Source: Knoellia sinensis KCTC 19936
GTDB taxonomy: Bacteria > Actinomycetota > Actinomycetes > Actinomycetales > Dermatophilaceae
Reading direction: 5' to 3'
NCBI RefSeq assembly: GCF_000768705.1
Contig: NZ_AVPJ01000006.1
Coordinates: 124,001-188,000 of the forward strand
DNA: 64,000 bases
Of this stretch, positions 1-8,017 are shown one piece after another. Both the position numbers and the translations under genes were made by a program. The notes beneath the pieces are model-generated. The model did not search any database. It was not told the origin of the DNA and saw only the letters and a list, made by a program, of their open reading frames with translations. How positions within the stretch are numbered: position 1 is the first letter of the stretch; each line of letters begins with the position of its first letter.

Positions 1-775
1 GGCGGCCGTCGGTGCCGTTGATGCTCGCCGTGGTGGGCGTGCGAGAGGTCATCGTGGCGTGCAGCAGACCGCGCCCACCTCTCGGTCCGGTGACGAGGAC
101 CGCCTCCTCGGCGTCGACCCCCTCGTCGGTGAGACGCCCCGTGGCGCTCACGGTCTCGATCCCACCGAGGGCGAAACTGGCCAGGGAGACCGGGTAGATC
201 CCGAGGTCGAGGAGGGCGCCGCCGGCCAGGGCAGGGTCGGAGAGTCGCTGCGGCCCATCGGGGTGAAGGGCCTGGCCGTGGTCGGCGAAGACGTTCTCGA
301 CCGTGCCGAGAAGTCCGTCCTCGAGGCACTGGCGGACGACGTCGATGCCGGGCAGGAACCGGGTCCACATGGCCTCCATGGCGAGGAGTCCCTTGGCGGA
401 GGCCGTGTGGAGGATGTCCTGAGCCTCGGTCGCGTTGCGCGCGAACGCCTTCTCGACGAGGACGTGCTTTCCGGAGTCGAGCGCCAGTCGGGCGTGGGCG
501 TGGTGCTCCGAGTGCGGGGAGGCGACGTAGACGATGTCGACGTCCGGATCTGCGACGAGCTCTTCGTACGAGCCGTATGCCGTGTGCGCGCCGAACTCGT
601 CCGCGAAGCCCTGCGCTCTGGTCAGGTCGCGGGACGCGACTGCGCGGATCACCTGGTCGGTCTCGGCACGGAGGGCGGATGCCATCTCACGAGCGATGTT
701 GCCCGGTCCCAGAATGCCCCAGCGCAGGACCGGGGCCGATCTGGGGTCAGGCGTGCGTGGTGTGGGCAGTTCCAT
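1..775 (-). CDS. Gfo/Idh/MocA family NAD(P)-dependent oxidoreductase, 3' end outside window
   Basis: Reading the minus strand from the ATG at 775 gives about 258 codons with no stop before the window edge, so the C-terminus is missing. Near the N-terminus is a Rossmann dinucleotide-binding motif, [11 protein letters not shown] (residues ~18-28). It is followed by [18 protein letters not shown] and the family's Lys motif [10 protein letters not shown], whose Lys is normally catalytic or substrate-binding. These are hallmarks of the Gfo/Idh/MocA fold (sugar, inositol or biliverdin-type dehydrogenases). The substrate cannot be told from sequence. An in-frame GTG at 781 is an alternative start, and no convincing Shine-Dalgarno precedes either. 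The gene diverges from uvrB with about 115 bp between starts. Confidence 0.88.
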   Translation of the reverse strand, partial: MELPTPRTPDPRSAPVLRWGILGPGNIAREMASALRAETDQVIRAVASRDLTRAQGFADEFGAHTAYGSYEELVADPDVDIVYVASPHSEHHAHARLALDSGKHVLVEKAFARNATEAQDILHTASAKGLLAMEAMWTRFLPGIDVVRQCLEDGLLGTVENVFADHGQALHPDGPQRLSDPALAGGALLDLGIYPVSLASFALGGIETVSATGRLTDEGVDAEEAVLVTGPRGGRGLLHATMTSRTPTTASINGTDGR

Positions 776-879
776 CGTCACCCGACCATCGTGGCACTTC
801 GGTGCCGACACGGCGGGGTGAGCGGACGGTATTCAGCCGGCCGGGTCGGCGCCATGGCACGGGTGTCGGTGGAACGGCA

Positions 880-885
880 TACCGT
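880..885 (+). promoter_or_regulatory. -10 element of a predicted leaderless uvrB promoter
   Basis: TACCGT fits the actinobacterial TANNNT -10 and ends exactly 6 nt before the uvrB ATG at 892, so transcription should begin at or next to the start codon. There is no Shine-Dalgarno. The hexamer is part of a GGCATACC motif copy (876-882). Inference from spacing only. Confidence 0.45.
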
Positions 886-891
886 TGTCGT

Positions 892-3009
892 ATGCGTCCC
901 ACCACCGACCTCAAGCGCACTGTCGCTCCGTTCAAGGTCGAGTCCGACTTCGAGCCCGCCGGCGACCAGCCCGCGGCGATCAAGGACCTGGCCGAGCGGA
1001 TCGACGCCGGCCAGCAGAACGTCGTGCTCCTGGGAGCCACCGGTACGGGCAAGTCGGCGACGACGGCGTGGCTCGTGGAGCGGGTCCAGCGCCCGACACT
1101 GGTGATCGCCCCCAACAAGACGCTCGCGGCACAGCTGGCCAACGAGTTCCGGGAACTGTTGCCGCACAACGCGGTGGAGTACTTCGTGAGCTACTACGAC
1201 TACTACCAGCCCGAGGCCTACGTCCCGCAGACCGACACCTACATCGAGAAGGACAGCTCGATCAATGACGAGGTCGAGCGGCTGCGGCACTCGGCCACCA
1301 ACTCGCTGCTGACTCGGCGGGACGTCATCGTCGTCGCGTCGGTGTCCTGCATCTATGGCCTCGGGACGCCGCAGGAGTACGTCGACCGGATGGTCGCACT
1401 GCGCGTGGGCGACGAGCTGGACCGTGACGACCTGTTGCGGCGGTTCGTCCAGATGCAATACACGCGCAATGACCTCGCGTTCACGCGTGGCACCTTCCGC
1501 GTGCGGGGCGACACGGTCGAGATCATCCCGATGTACGAAGAACTCGCCGTGCGGATCGAGTTCTTCGGCGACGAGGTCGACAAGATCTACACGCTCCACC
1601 CGCTCACCGGTGAGGTGGTCCGCGAGGAGCAGGAGATGTATGTGTTCCCGGCCTCCCACTATGTGGCAGGGCCGGAGCGCATGGAGCGCGCGATCGCCGG
1701 GATCGAGCACGAACTCGAGGAGCAGCTCCGGTCGTTCGAGGGGCAGGGCAAGATGCTCGAGGCCCAGCGGCTGAGGATGCGCACGACCTATGACATCGAG
1801 ATGATGCGCCAGGTCGGCTCCTGTTCGGGGATCGAGAACTACTCGATGCACCTCGACGGCCGTACGCCCGGATCGGCACCGAACTGCCTCCTCGACTACT
1901 TCCCCGAGGACTTCCTGCTGGTGCTGGACGAGTCGCACGTGACGGTGCCGCAGATCGGCGCCATGTATGAAGGCGACATGTCGCGCAAGCGGACCCTCGT
2001 CGACCACGGCTTCCGCCTCCCGTCGGCCATGGACAACCGCCCCCTGAAGTGGGAGGAGTTCCTCGACCGGATCGGGCAGACGGTCTATCTTTCCGCGACC
2101 CCGGGCAACTACGAACTCGCCCAGGCCGACGGCGTCGTGGAGCAGATCATCCGGCCGACCGGTCTCGTAGACCCAGAGATCGTCCTGAAGCCGACCAAGG
2201 GACAGATCGACGACCTGCTCCACGAGATCAACGAGCGCGCGGCCAAGGACGAGCGGGTCCTCGTGACGACCCTGACCAAGAAGATGGCCGAGGACCTCAC
2301 CGACTACCTGCTCGACAAGGGTGTGCGGGTGCGATACCTCCACTCCGACATCGACACGCTGCGCCGCGTGGAGTTGCTGCGTGAGCTGCGCATGGGCGAG
2401 TTCGACGTGCTGGTCGGTATCAACCTCCTGCGGGAGGGTCTCGACCTGCCCGAAGTGTCGCTCGTGTCGATCCTCGACGCCGACAAGGAAGGCTTCCTGC
2501 GATCGGCCCGGTCGCTCATCCAGACCATCGGGCGCGCGGCCCGCAACGTGTCGGGTCAGGTCCACATGTACGCCGACAAGATCACCCCGTCCATGGCCGA
2601 AGCCGTGGACGAGACATCGCGCCGCCGCGAGAAGCAGATTGCCTACAACGCCGAACGCGGCATCGATCCCCAGCCGCTGCGCAAGAAGATCGCCGACATC
2701 ACCGACATGCTCGAGCGCGAGGATGCCGACACCGAGGCGCTCCTGGGTTCGGGCCGGGCACGCTCGCGCGGCAAGGCGGACGGTGGTGGCCGAGGAGGCC
2801 GCGGCGCGTTGGCGGCCGACGCGGTCACGGTGGGTGCCGATCGACTTGGCGAGATGGCCGCCGGCGACCTGGCCAACCTCATCCAGGAGCTCACGACGCA
2901 GATGCACCAGGCGGCGGGTGACCTCCACTTCGAGTTGGCGGCACGGCTGCGCGACGAACTGGGCGACCTCAAGAAGGAACTGCGCCAGATGAGCGAGGCG
3001 ACGAAGTGA
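892..3009 (+). CDS. uvrB: UvrB, excinuclease ABC subunit B
   Basis: A 705-residue DNA helicase-like subunit of nucleotide excision repair. UvrA loads it at a lesion; it verifies the damage and recruits UvrC. Visible features are the Walker [12 protein letters not shown] (~residues 44-54), the beta-hairpin region [21 protein letters not shown], the Walker B-like DESH, SATPG (motif III), and late helicase motifs including [17 protein letters not shown] and [13 protein letters not shown] motif lies near the C-terminus ([20 protein letters not shown]). Length is normal for the family; a Gly/Arg-rich stretch ([16 protein letters not shown]) separates the helicase core from the UVR motif. The ATG at 892 gives the canonical N-terminus and sits 6 nt after a -10 box, so the mRNA is probably leaderless. 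uvrA and uvrC lie downstream in the window as separate units. Confidence 0.98.
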   Translation: MRPTTDLKRTVAPFKVESDFEPAGDQPAAIKDLAERIDAGQQNVVLLGATGTGKSATTAWLVERVQRPTLVIAPNKTLAAQLANEFRELLPHNAVEYFVSYYDYYQPEAYVPQTDTYIEKDSSINDEVERLRHSATNSLLTRRDVIVVASVSCIYGLGTPQEYVDRMVALRVGDELDRDDLLRRFVQMQYTRNDLAFTRGTFRVRGDTVEIIPMYEELAVRIEFFGDEVDKIYTLHPLTGEVVREEQEMYVFPASHYVAGPERMERAIAGIEHELEEQLRSFEGQGKMLEAQRLRMRTTYDIEMMRQVGSCSGIENYSMHLDGRTPGSAPNCLLDYFPEDFLLVLDESHVTVPQIGAMYEGDMSRKRTLVDHGFRLPSAMDNRPLKWEEFLDRIGQTVYLSATPGNYELAQADGVVEQIIRPTGLVDPEIVLKPTKGQIDDLLHEINERAAKDERVLVTTLTKKMAEDLTDYLLDKGVRVRYLHSDIDTLRRVELLRELRMGEFDVLVGINLLREGLDLPEVSLVSILDADKEGFLRSARSLIQTIGRAARNVSGQVHMYADKITPSMAEAVDETSRRREKQIAYNAERGIDPQPLRKKIADITDMLEREDADTEALLGSGRARSRGKADGGGRGGRGALAADAVTVGADRLGEMAAGDLANLIQELTTQMHQAAGDLHFELAARLRDELGDLKKELRQMSEATK

Positions 3010-3028
3010 TGGGGTCGGTGGGCGCGCG

Positions 3029-3382
3029 ATGACGCCGGAGGAGGTCGCGGCCTACGCTCTGGCGAAGCCGGGCGCGTGGGCCGACCAGCCCTGGGAAGGG
3101 GACCATGTCGCCAAGGTTGGCGACAAGATCTTCGCGTTCCTGGGTGGGTTGGGGTCCGGGGAGTCGGCCGCTGTGGGGGTCAAGCTGGGCACGCGGGCCG
3201 AAGCCGACGAGTGGATCGCCGAGTTCCCGGATCATGCCGCGGTCTCGGCCTACATCGGGCGACACGGGTGGAACACGCTCGTCGTCGGTGGAGCGATCCC
3301 CGACGACGCGTTGCGCGAGGCGATCGACACGTCCTACGAACTGGTGGTGGCCAAACTCCCGCGGAGTCAGCGGCCTGAGTGA
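3029..3382 (+). CDS. MmcQ/YjbR family protein
   Basis: A 117-residue protein whose pattern (MTPEEVAAYALAKPGAWADQPWEGDHVAKVGDKIFAFLG, given here only as a description of the N-terminal half) matches the MmcQ/YjbR fold, a small CyaY-like/double-wing DNA-binding-like domain. WPE/WEGDHVAKVG, GVKLG and the late ELVVAKLPR segment are typical. It starts 19 nt after the uvrB stop and is probably co-transcribed. Its last 16 nt overlap the 3' end of the convergent hydrolase gene. No enzymatic function is established for the family; the DNA-binding label is a family annotation, not something seen here. Confidence 0.8.
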   Translation: MTPEEVAAYALAKPGAWADQPWEGDHVAKVGDKIFAFLGGLGSGESAAVGVKLGTRAEADEWIAEFPDHAAVSAYIGRHGWNTLVVGGAIPDDALREAIDTSYELVVAKLPRSQRPE

Positions 3383-4113
3383 GCAACGGACAGCTCGTCC
3401 AGGATCTCCAGCTGCCGGGACCATGCCGGCGACTCCGGATCGATGACGACGAAGTGGCCGCCCTCAACGAGCTCCACCGCAGCGTCGGCCCCTGCGGCTG
3501 TTGCACTTGCGATGTAGTCCGCTGACTGGCTGACGGGGACGGTGTCGTCTGCTCGGCCATGGACGCACCGCACGGGCACGTCGAGGGGAAGATGCTGGCG
3601 CGGGTCGAATGGTTCGTCCGCACTCGTGGGCGGGTGCCCGAGCAGGCGAACAACGGCGCCTGTGCCCAGATCGTCACGGGCTGCGCTCACGAGGTCGAGG
3701 ACACCTGCTTGTGACACGGCGCCAGTGACTCGCACGCGCGCATCGTCCCATCCGGCATACCGATGACGACCGGCCGACCACACCGCCAGGTGCCCTCCAG
3801 CGGAGTGTCCGAGAGCCAGCACGGTGGACGAGTCGAGGCCGTCAATGGCGGCCAGGGTGTCGAAGGCCGCGTGCACGTCGTCGAACGTCTCCGGCGCGCC
3901 ACCTCCATTGCCGACACGTCTGTACTCGATGTTCCACGCTGTCCAGCCGTGTTGGGCCAGCGAGGCGGCGAGGGGGCGGCCCAGCCCCAGGTCGTATTCG
4001 GCTTTCCAGAAGCCCCCGTGAATGACGACGACCACCCCCTTGCTCGGACCCACGGGGCGCGTCAGTTCGCCGAACTGGCTCGGGTCATCGCCATAGGCAA
4101 TCCGGAAGGTCAC
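3367..4113 (-). CDS. Alpha/beta hydrolase (esterase/lipase-like)
   Basis: A 248-residue protein with the alpha/beta-hydrolase order. An HGGFW oxyanion-hole motif lies near residue 33, the nucleophile elbow GHSAGG carries the catalytic Ser, and a late HGRADDTVPV segment carries the probable acidic residue, followed by VEGGHFVV with the catalytic His. HGGFW plus GHSAGGHLA is typical of the BD-FAE/kynurenine formamidase-like and carboxylesterase branch. The GTG at 4113 (MTFRIAYGDDPSQ) was chosen because the sequence further upstream in this frame is Arg/Pro-rich and runs through a long inverted repeat. No signal peptide, so cytoplasmic. The substrate is unknown. Confidence 0.85.
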   Translation of the reverse strand: MTFRIAYGDDPSQFGELTRPVGPSKGVVVVIHGGFWKAEYDLGLGRPLAASLAQHGWTAWNIEYRRVGNGGGAPETFDDVHAAFDTLAAIDGLDSSTVLALGHSAGGHLAVWSAGRHRYAGWDDARVRVTGAVSQAGVLDLVSAARDDLGTGAVVRLLGHPPTSADEPFDPRQHLPLDVPVRCVHGRADDTVPVSQSADYIASATAAGADAAVELVEGGHFVVIDPESPAWSRQLEILDELSVAHSGR

Positions 4114-4155
4114 GACCGGAGCGTATGCCGGCAGGCCGCCCAGTGGGTCCCGGGA

Positions 4156-4258
4156 GCGCGTACGTGTCGGTTCGCCGCTGGCTGGGCCTGGCGGGAGCGC
4201 GGAGTGCGTGCAGCGCGCGCAGCGCGGATGGGACTGCGGCGAACCGACACGTACGCGC
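4156..4258. repeat. 23-bp perfect inverted repeat with 57-nt spacer
   Basis: The arm at 4156-4178 (begins GCGCGTACGTGTCGG) is exactly reverse-complemented at 4236-4258. The 57-nt spacer is GC-rich and has its own GCGCGC-type self-complementarity. It lies between divergent genes, so it is not placed like a terminator. It could be an operator or cruciform, an RNA structure in a long 5' leader, or a miniature inverted-repeat element. No clear target-site duplication is visible beyond a 2-bp GA on each side. Confidence 0.75.
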
Positions 4259-4296
4259 GACTCAGGATGGCGAGCCGACGGCATACGTCGCTCCGT

Positions 4297-4341
4297 GGTC
4301 AGGATTCATTACACGTGCGAAGCCGTGAGAGAATCCTGACC
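4297..4341. repeat. 11-bp inverted repeat just upstream of the riboswitch
   Basis: GGTCAGGATTC (4297-4307) and its exact complement GAATCCTGACC (4331-4341) flank 23 nt. The second arm ends 3 nt before the riboswitch P1 stem. It could be a repressor/activator site for terC or the first hairpin of its leader RNA. Confidence 0.6.
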
Positions 4342-4343
4342 AG

Positions 4344-4441
4344 CGGAGGGGAGTATCCCCAGCGCGGTGTCCTCGTCATCACGGCCCATCCCACGGTGTG
4401 CCCGGGGAGCCGGTCCGTCCACTGGACGGGAGAGACCTCCG
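4344..4441 (+). ncRNA. yybP-ykoY (Mn2+-sensing) riboswitch upstream of terC
   Basis: The outer P1 stem is CGGAGG (4344-4349) paired with CCTCCG (4436-4441). Directly inside the 5' strand is the invariant GGGGAGTA loop; directly before the 3' strand is the second conserved loop, GGGAGAGACC. Between them are GTCATCACGG and a GC-rich P4-like hairpin (GGTCCGTCC...GGACGG). The two metal-docking loops plus P1 closure are the defining features of the yybP-ykoY class, which binds Mn2+ and typically controls TerC/Alx, MntP and related exporters. The next gene is a TerC family protein, as expected. The expression platform is not obvious by eye. Confidence 0.88.
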
Positions 4442-4517
4442 GGCCCTGACCCCAACCCTCGGAAGGTTGTCCGCGTTGCTCACCCTCTCCACCGCGCTGC
4501 CTGCGGCGACGGAATCC

Positions 4518-5552
4518 ATGAACATTGCCCCGTGGCAGTGGTTCCTCACCATTGGCGTCGCCGCCGCGATCCTGCTCTTCGATGTCATTGCGATCGCGCG
4601 CAATCCGCACCGTCCCTCGACCAAAGAGCTCGTGCTCGCCCTGTCGTTCTACGTCGGCGCGGCAGTGCTGTTCGGCGTGTGGGTCTGGGTCAGCCATGGC
4701 AGCACCCTCGCCGGTGAGTTCTATGCAGGCTGGCTGACGGAGTACTCGCTGTCCGTCGACAACCTCTTCATCTTCTTGTTGATCATGGCGAAGTTCGCCG
4801 TGCCGGAGAAGTTCCAGCAGACCGCCCTCATGTGGGGCATCATCATCGCGATCGTCCTGCGCGGCATCTTCATCTGGCTCGGCGCGGCGGCCATCAACAA
4901 CTTCTCGTGGGTCTTCTACATCTTCGGTGCCTTCCTCATCTACACCGCGATCAAGCTCGCGACCGAGGGTGAGAGCGACGACGAGGAGTACGAAGAGAAC
5001 CGCTTCATGAAGTGGGTCGAGAACACGCTCCCCTCGACCAAGGAGTGGAGCACCAAGATGATCACGAAGGAGAACGGGAAGCGTCTCGTCACGCCGCTCT
5101 TCATCGTGGTTCTGGCACTCGGCACCACGGACCTGCTCTTCGCGCTGGACTCGATCCCGGCGATCTACGGGCTCACCAAGGAGCCGTACCTCGTCCTCAC
5201 CGCGAACCTCTTCGCGCTCATGGGTCTGCGACAGCTCTACTTCCTGCTGGGTGGCCTGCTGCAGAAGCTCGTCTACCTCAGCCTGGGTCTGTCGGTGCTT
5301 CTGGCCTTCATCGGTGTCAAGCTCATCCTGCACGCCCTCCACGAGAACGAGCTGCCGTTCATCAACGGTGGCCAGCACGTCAGCGTCCCGGAGATCCCGA
5401 TCGCGGTGTCACTCGGTGCCATCGTCGTCATCCTCGGCGTCACGACGATCGCCAGCCTCTGGAAGTCGAAGCGTGACGCCAAGTCCGAGTTCGCGCAGGT
5501 CGGTGCCGGCCCCGACTCGAGCGACGGCGACGACTTCTACAAGGGCGACTGA
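4518..5552 (+). CDS. TerC family integral membrane protein, probable Mn2+ exporter
   Basis: A 344-residue polytopic membrane protein with about nine hydrophobic segments. The TerC family motifs are visible: an early DVIAIAR segment, TEYSLSVDNLFIFLLI (~residues 73-88, acidic membrane residues) and a second repeat FALDSIPAIYGLT. Alx/TerC proteins export Mn2+ in several bacteria; tellurite resistance is only the historical name. The riboswitch upstream (4344-4441) strongly supports a manganese role, with expression rising when Mn2+ is high. The ATG at 4518 gives the canonical MNIAPWQW start; an earlier in-frame start would run through the riboswitch. The acidic cytoplasmic tail ends in DSSDGDDFYKGD. 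Confidence 0.93.
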   Translation: MNIAPWQWFLTIGVAAAILLFDVIAIARNPHRPSTKELVLALSFYVGAAVLFGVWVWVSHGSTLAGEFYAGWLTEYSLSVDNLFIFLLIMAKFAVPEKFQQTALMWGIIIAIVLRGIFIWLGAAAINNFSWVFYIFGAFLIYTAIKLATEGESDDEEYEENRFMKWVENTLPSTKEWSTKMITKENGKRLVTPLFIVVLALGTTDLLFALDSIPAIYGLTKEPYLVLTANLFALMGLRQLYFLLGGLLQKLVYLSLGLSVLLAFIGVKLILHALHENELPFINGGQHVSVPEIPIAVSLGAIVVILGVTTIASLWKSKRDAKSEFAQVGAGPDSSDGDDFYKGD

Positions 5553-5581
5553 GCCACCCGGCATACGCCGCTTGAACGCGT

Positions 5582-6454
5582 CTAGGACCCCGTCGATTCG
5601 GCGGGGTCCTTGCGGGCTCCGAGGCCGAGGACGATGGCGGACGCGAGCACGACGAGGGTCATCCCAACCAACTGGACGCCGCTGAGCGTCTGGCTGAGGA
5701 TGATCAGCCCGGCAAGCGCCGCGACGGCCGGCTCGAGGCTGAGCAGGATGCCGAACACCTGGGCACTGAGTCGACGGAGAGCCACGAGCTCGAGCGAGTA
5801 GGGCAACACCGACGACAGCACGGCGATGCCCAAGCCCTTGGCTAGCGTCTCGCTGGTCCAGTCCGGCACGGAGGCCAGCCCGAAGGGCAACGTCACGATG
5901 GTCGCGACGATCATGGCGAGCGCCAGTCCTTCGAGCTTGTCGAATTCCGCTCCGGTCCGCCCGCTGAAGATGATGTATGCCGCCCAGCACGCTCCCGCAG
6001 TGGCCGCCAGTCCCAGCCCGGTCCAGTTCAGGTCGGCGAACGGGATGGAGAGTGCCTCGGAGATGAGCAGGACGCCCGCCGCTGCAGCCACGACGGCGAG
6101 GAGGTCGACGAGCCTGCGCGACAACGATGCTGCGAGGAGCAACGGGCCGAGGAACTCGACGGTCACGGCGACACCGATGGGCAGGTGGGCGAGTGAACCG
6201 TAGAACGTGAAGTTCATGAGGCCGAGGGCGAGGCCGAAGCCGATGACGGTGAGCCAGGCCTTGCGGGAGTGTCCGCGGAACCGCGGGCGTGCGATGGCGA
6301 CGAGGATGACGGTCGCAAAGAGGAGCCGCATCACCACGGACCCGCCGGCCCCGATCTCGGGCACGAGGGTTGCGGCGAGCGCGCCCCCGAACTGGACCGA
6401 GAGGATCCCGGCAAGAACCAGCAGAGGGGCGGGGACGGACTCGAGACGCGACAC
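5582..6454 (-). CDS. EamA/DMT superfamily exporter (RhtA-like)
   Basis: About 290 residues with ten hydrophobic segments arranged as two five-helix EamA repeats; VTVEFLGPLLLA lies in the first and LPYSLELVALRRL plus SLEPAVAALAGL in the second. This pattern resembles RhtA-type amino acid exporters (threonine/homoserine) of the drug/metabolite transporter superfamily, but the substrate is not determinable. Two consecutive GTG codons (6457 and 6454) could start it. A TAGCCT -10 box lies exactly 6 nt before the second, so 6454 is preferred as a leaderless start. The C-terminus overlaps the terC terminator hairpin. Confidence 0.88.
   Translation of the reverse strand: MSRLESVPAPLLVLAGILSVQFGGALAATLVPEIGAGGSVVMRLLFATVILVAIARPRFRGHSRKAWLTVIGFGLALGLMNFTFYGSLAHLPIGVAVTVEFLGPLLLAASLSRRLVDLLAVVAAAAGVLLISEALSIPFADLNWTGLGLAATAGACWAAYIIFSGRTGAEFDKLEGLALAMIVATIVTLPFGLASVPDWTSETLAKGLGIAVLSSVLPYSLELVALRRLSAQVFGILLSLEPAVAALAGLIILSQTLSGVQLVGMTLVVLASAIVLGLGARKDPAESTGS
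5584..5610. terminator. Hairpin between terC and the convergent exporter gene
   Basis: AGGACCCCG (5584-5592) pairs with CGGGGTCCT (5602-5610) around a 9-nt loop, 31 nt after the terC stop. On the minus strand it lies inside the last codons of the EamA gene. No long U tract follows, which is usual for actinobacterial terminators. Confidence 0.5.
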
Positions 6455-6460
6455 CACGTC

Positions 6461-6466
6461 AGGCTA
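6461..6466 (-). promoter_or_regulatory. -10 element of a predicted leaderless promoter (EamA gene)
   Basis: TAGCCT on the minus strand, 6 nt upstream of the GTG at 6454 and 3 nt upstream of the GTG at 6457. There is no Shine-Dalgarno. Confidence 0.45.
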
Positions 6467-6530
6467 GATCCGCCCGTCGAGTCAAGTGATTCGCGCCACG
6501 CGGTGAGACCGCCGGCAGGACACTGGCGTC

Positions 6531-7334
6531 ATGAGCAATATCGCGGTCGACCTGCACGAGGCACGTGAGAACGATCCGTCGACGCAGCGTGCTGTCACAG
6601 CCTTCACCAGCGCCATGCGCATCCTGTGGAGCGCCTTCCCCGACGGCGCCTGGCGCGACTCCGCCGATCTCGTCCGCTATGACACCGAGCAGCCCACGCC
6701 GAGGTTCAACGGGGTCGTCGTTCTCGGACCTGAGGCGGACGAAGAGTCAGCCTCACAGTGGCTGGACGCGCTGGCTGGACGCGGTTTGCCCTACTGCATC
6801 CTCAGCCGCCCATCGGCCCCGGAGTGGGTTGCCGGACTCGCCTCGCGACACCACCTGGATCGGGTGGAGCACGAACCGTTCATGATCCACTCCTCGCCGG
6901 CTGAGGTCGTCGTGCCCCAGGGGACCGTGATCTCGCGCGTCGACCCGGAGGACGCGGGGGAGGTGGCCCTGGCGCAGCAGCTGTTCGCGGACGGCTTCGA
7001 GGGCCCGGTCGAGGTCCTGGGCTCACTCATGACGGCGGAGGTCCTGCGGCTGCCCGAGATGGAGGCCTATGTCGGACGGGCCGACGGTCAGCCGTGCACC
7101 ACGGGCTTCGGGACACTGACCGATGGACACGTCGGTGTGTTCAACATCGCCACTCCTCCCGCCTATCGCACGCGCGGCCACGGGCACGCCATCACGGCGG
7201 CGGTCATGGCTGCGGGTGCAGCGGCAGGTGCGCACACGGCATACCTGCAGGCATCCGAGATGGGGTACCCGATCTACGAACGGATGGGGTTCCGCGCCGT
7301 CGAGCTGTGGCCGAGCTACTACCCCGCCGAGTGA
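6531..7334 (+). CDS. GNAT family N-acetyltransferase
   Basis: A 267-residue protein. The C-terminal half carries the GNAT acetyl-CoA fold: PPAYRTRGHGHAITAAVM matches the pyrophosphate-binding motif (R/Q-x-x-G-x-G/A), and ASEMGYPIYERMGFR matches the final beta-strand/helix motif. The N-terminal half is probably a degenerate second GNAT-like domain or substrate domain. Substrate unknown. The ATG at 6531 was chosen; upstream there is no overlapping reading frame and only a weak GGCAGGA-like ribosome-binding region. It is flanked by genes on the opposite strand, so it is monocistronic. Confidence 0.85.
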   Translation: MSNIAVDLHEARENDPSTQRAVTAFTSAMRILWSAFPDGAWRDSADLVRYDTEQPTPRFNGVVVLGPEADEESASQWLDALAGRGLPYCILSRPSAPEWVAGLASRHHLDRVEHEPFMIHSSPAEVVVPQGTVISRVDPEDAGEVALAQQLFADGFEGPVEVLGSLMTAEVLRLPEMEAYVGRADGQPCTTGFGTLTDGHVGVFNIATPPAYRTRGHGHAITAAVMAAGAAAGAHTAYLQASEMGYPIYERMGFRAVELWPSYYPAE

Positions 7335-7343
7335 GAGGCGGGG

Positions 7344-8015
7344 TCACCAGCCTCGAGAACGCCATTCGTCGAGGTGTGGCCGCTCGACCCCCAGCGTCGT
7401 GTCACCACCATGCCCCGGATAGACCCACGTGTCGTCGTCGTAGACGTCGAAGACCCGAGACGTGACGTCCGTGATGAGGCTGTCGAAGCTCTGGCCCGGG
7501 TTCTTCGTGTTGCCCACGCCTCCGGGGAAGAGGGAATCGCCCGTGAAGAGGTGAGTGTGGCCGCTGGGGTCGCCGTAGGCCAGCGCCACCGAGCCGGGCG
7601 TGTGCCCGCGCAGGTGAACGACATCGAGGTCGCATTGCCCGACCCGGATCCGGTCGCCGTGCTGCAGGCGTACGTCTGGCCGGACGGGGAGGGCGTCGGC
7701 GTCCTCAGCGCCGGCATGGGTCTGGGGATGGAACGCGTCGACGAGGTCGCTGAGGGCTCGCACGTGGTCCCAGTGCTGGTGTGTCGTGACGATCATGTCG
7801 AGGGAGCCGGTGCCTTCGCGGATGAGGGCGCTGAGTCGGGCGGGATCGTCGGCGGCGTCTATGAGGAGCTGTTCGCCGGTCGCGCGGCAGGTCAGCAGGT
7901 AGGCGTTGTTGGACATCTCGGACACAGCGACCTTGCGGATGACGAGGCGCGCGAGTTCGCGGGTGTCGGTGGGGCCTCCGGGGGAGACGTTGCCGGCGTA
8001 GTCGGAGCCGGCCAT
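7344..8015 (-). CDS. Metallo-beta-lactamase fold hydrolase (glyoxalase II-like)
   Basis: A 223-residue MBL-fold protein with all metal motifs visible: THQHWDH (the HxHxDH signature, ~residues 77-83), HTPGS for the next His, FTGDSLF for the bridging Asp, and YPGHGG for the last His. This arrangement matches glyoxalase II/S-acyl-thiol hydrolases. It starts 2 nt after the stop of a mycothiol-dependent isomerase family gene on the same strand, so the two are probably translated from one message. That suggests, as inference, a substrate that is a mycothiol conjugate or thioester. Confidence 0.88.
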   Translation of the reverse strand: MAGSDYAGNVSPGGPTDTRELARLVIRKVAVSEMSNNAYLLTCRATGEQLLIDAADDPARLSALIREGTGSLDMIVTTHQHWDHVRALSDLVDAFHPQTHAGAEDADALPVRPDVRLQHGDRIRVGQCDLDVVHLRGHTPGSVALAYGDPSGHTHLFTGDSLFPGGVGNTKNPGQSFDSLITDVTSRVFDVYDDDTWVYPGHGGDTTLGVERPHLDEWRSRGW

Positions 8016-8017
8016 GG

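Larger units (their letters stand above)
4114..4517. other. 404-bp divergent intergenic region (hydrolase / terC)
   Basis: No credible gene. It holds, in order, a GTATGCC motif (4123), a 23-bp perfect inverted repeat (4156/4258), a GGCATAC motif (4280), an 11-bp inverted repeat (4297/4341) and a yybP-ykoY riboswitch (4344-4441). A roughly 75-nt riboswitch-to-ATG spacer follows. Confidence 0.8.

Noticed and set aside
59-1105. A 348-codon plus-strand frame at the window start
   Set aside because: It is antisense to a clear Gfo/Idh/MocA oxidoreductase on the minus strand that leaves the window, and it then runs into uvrB in the wrong frame.
778-2928. A 716-codon open frame antisense to uvrB
   Set aside because: Its reading is His/Asp/Val/Arg-rich without any domain, and uvrB is intact on the plus strand. 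High GC makes long shadow frames.
4156-4258. Rho-independent terminator
   Set aside because: Both neighbouring genes point away from it and it is followed by no U tract.
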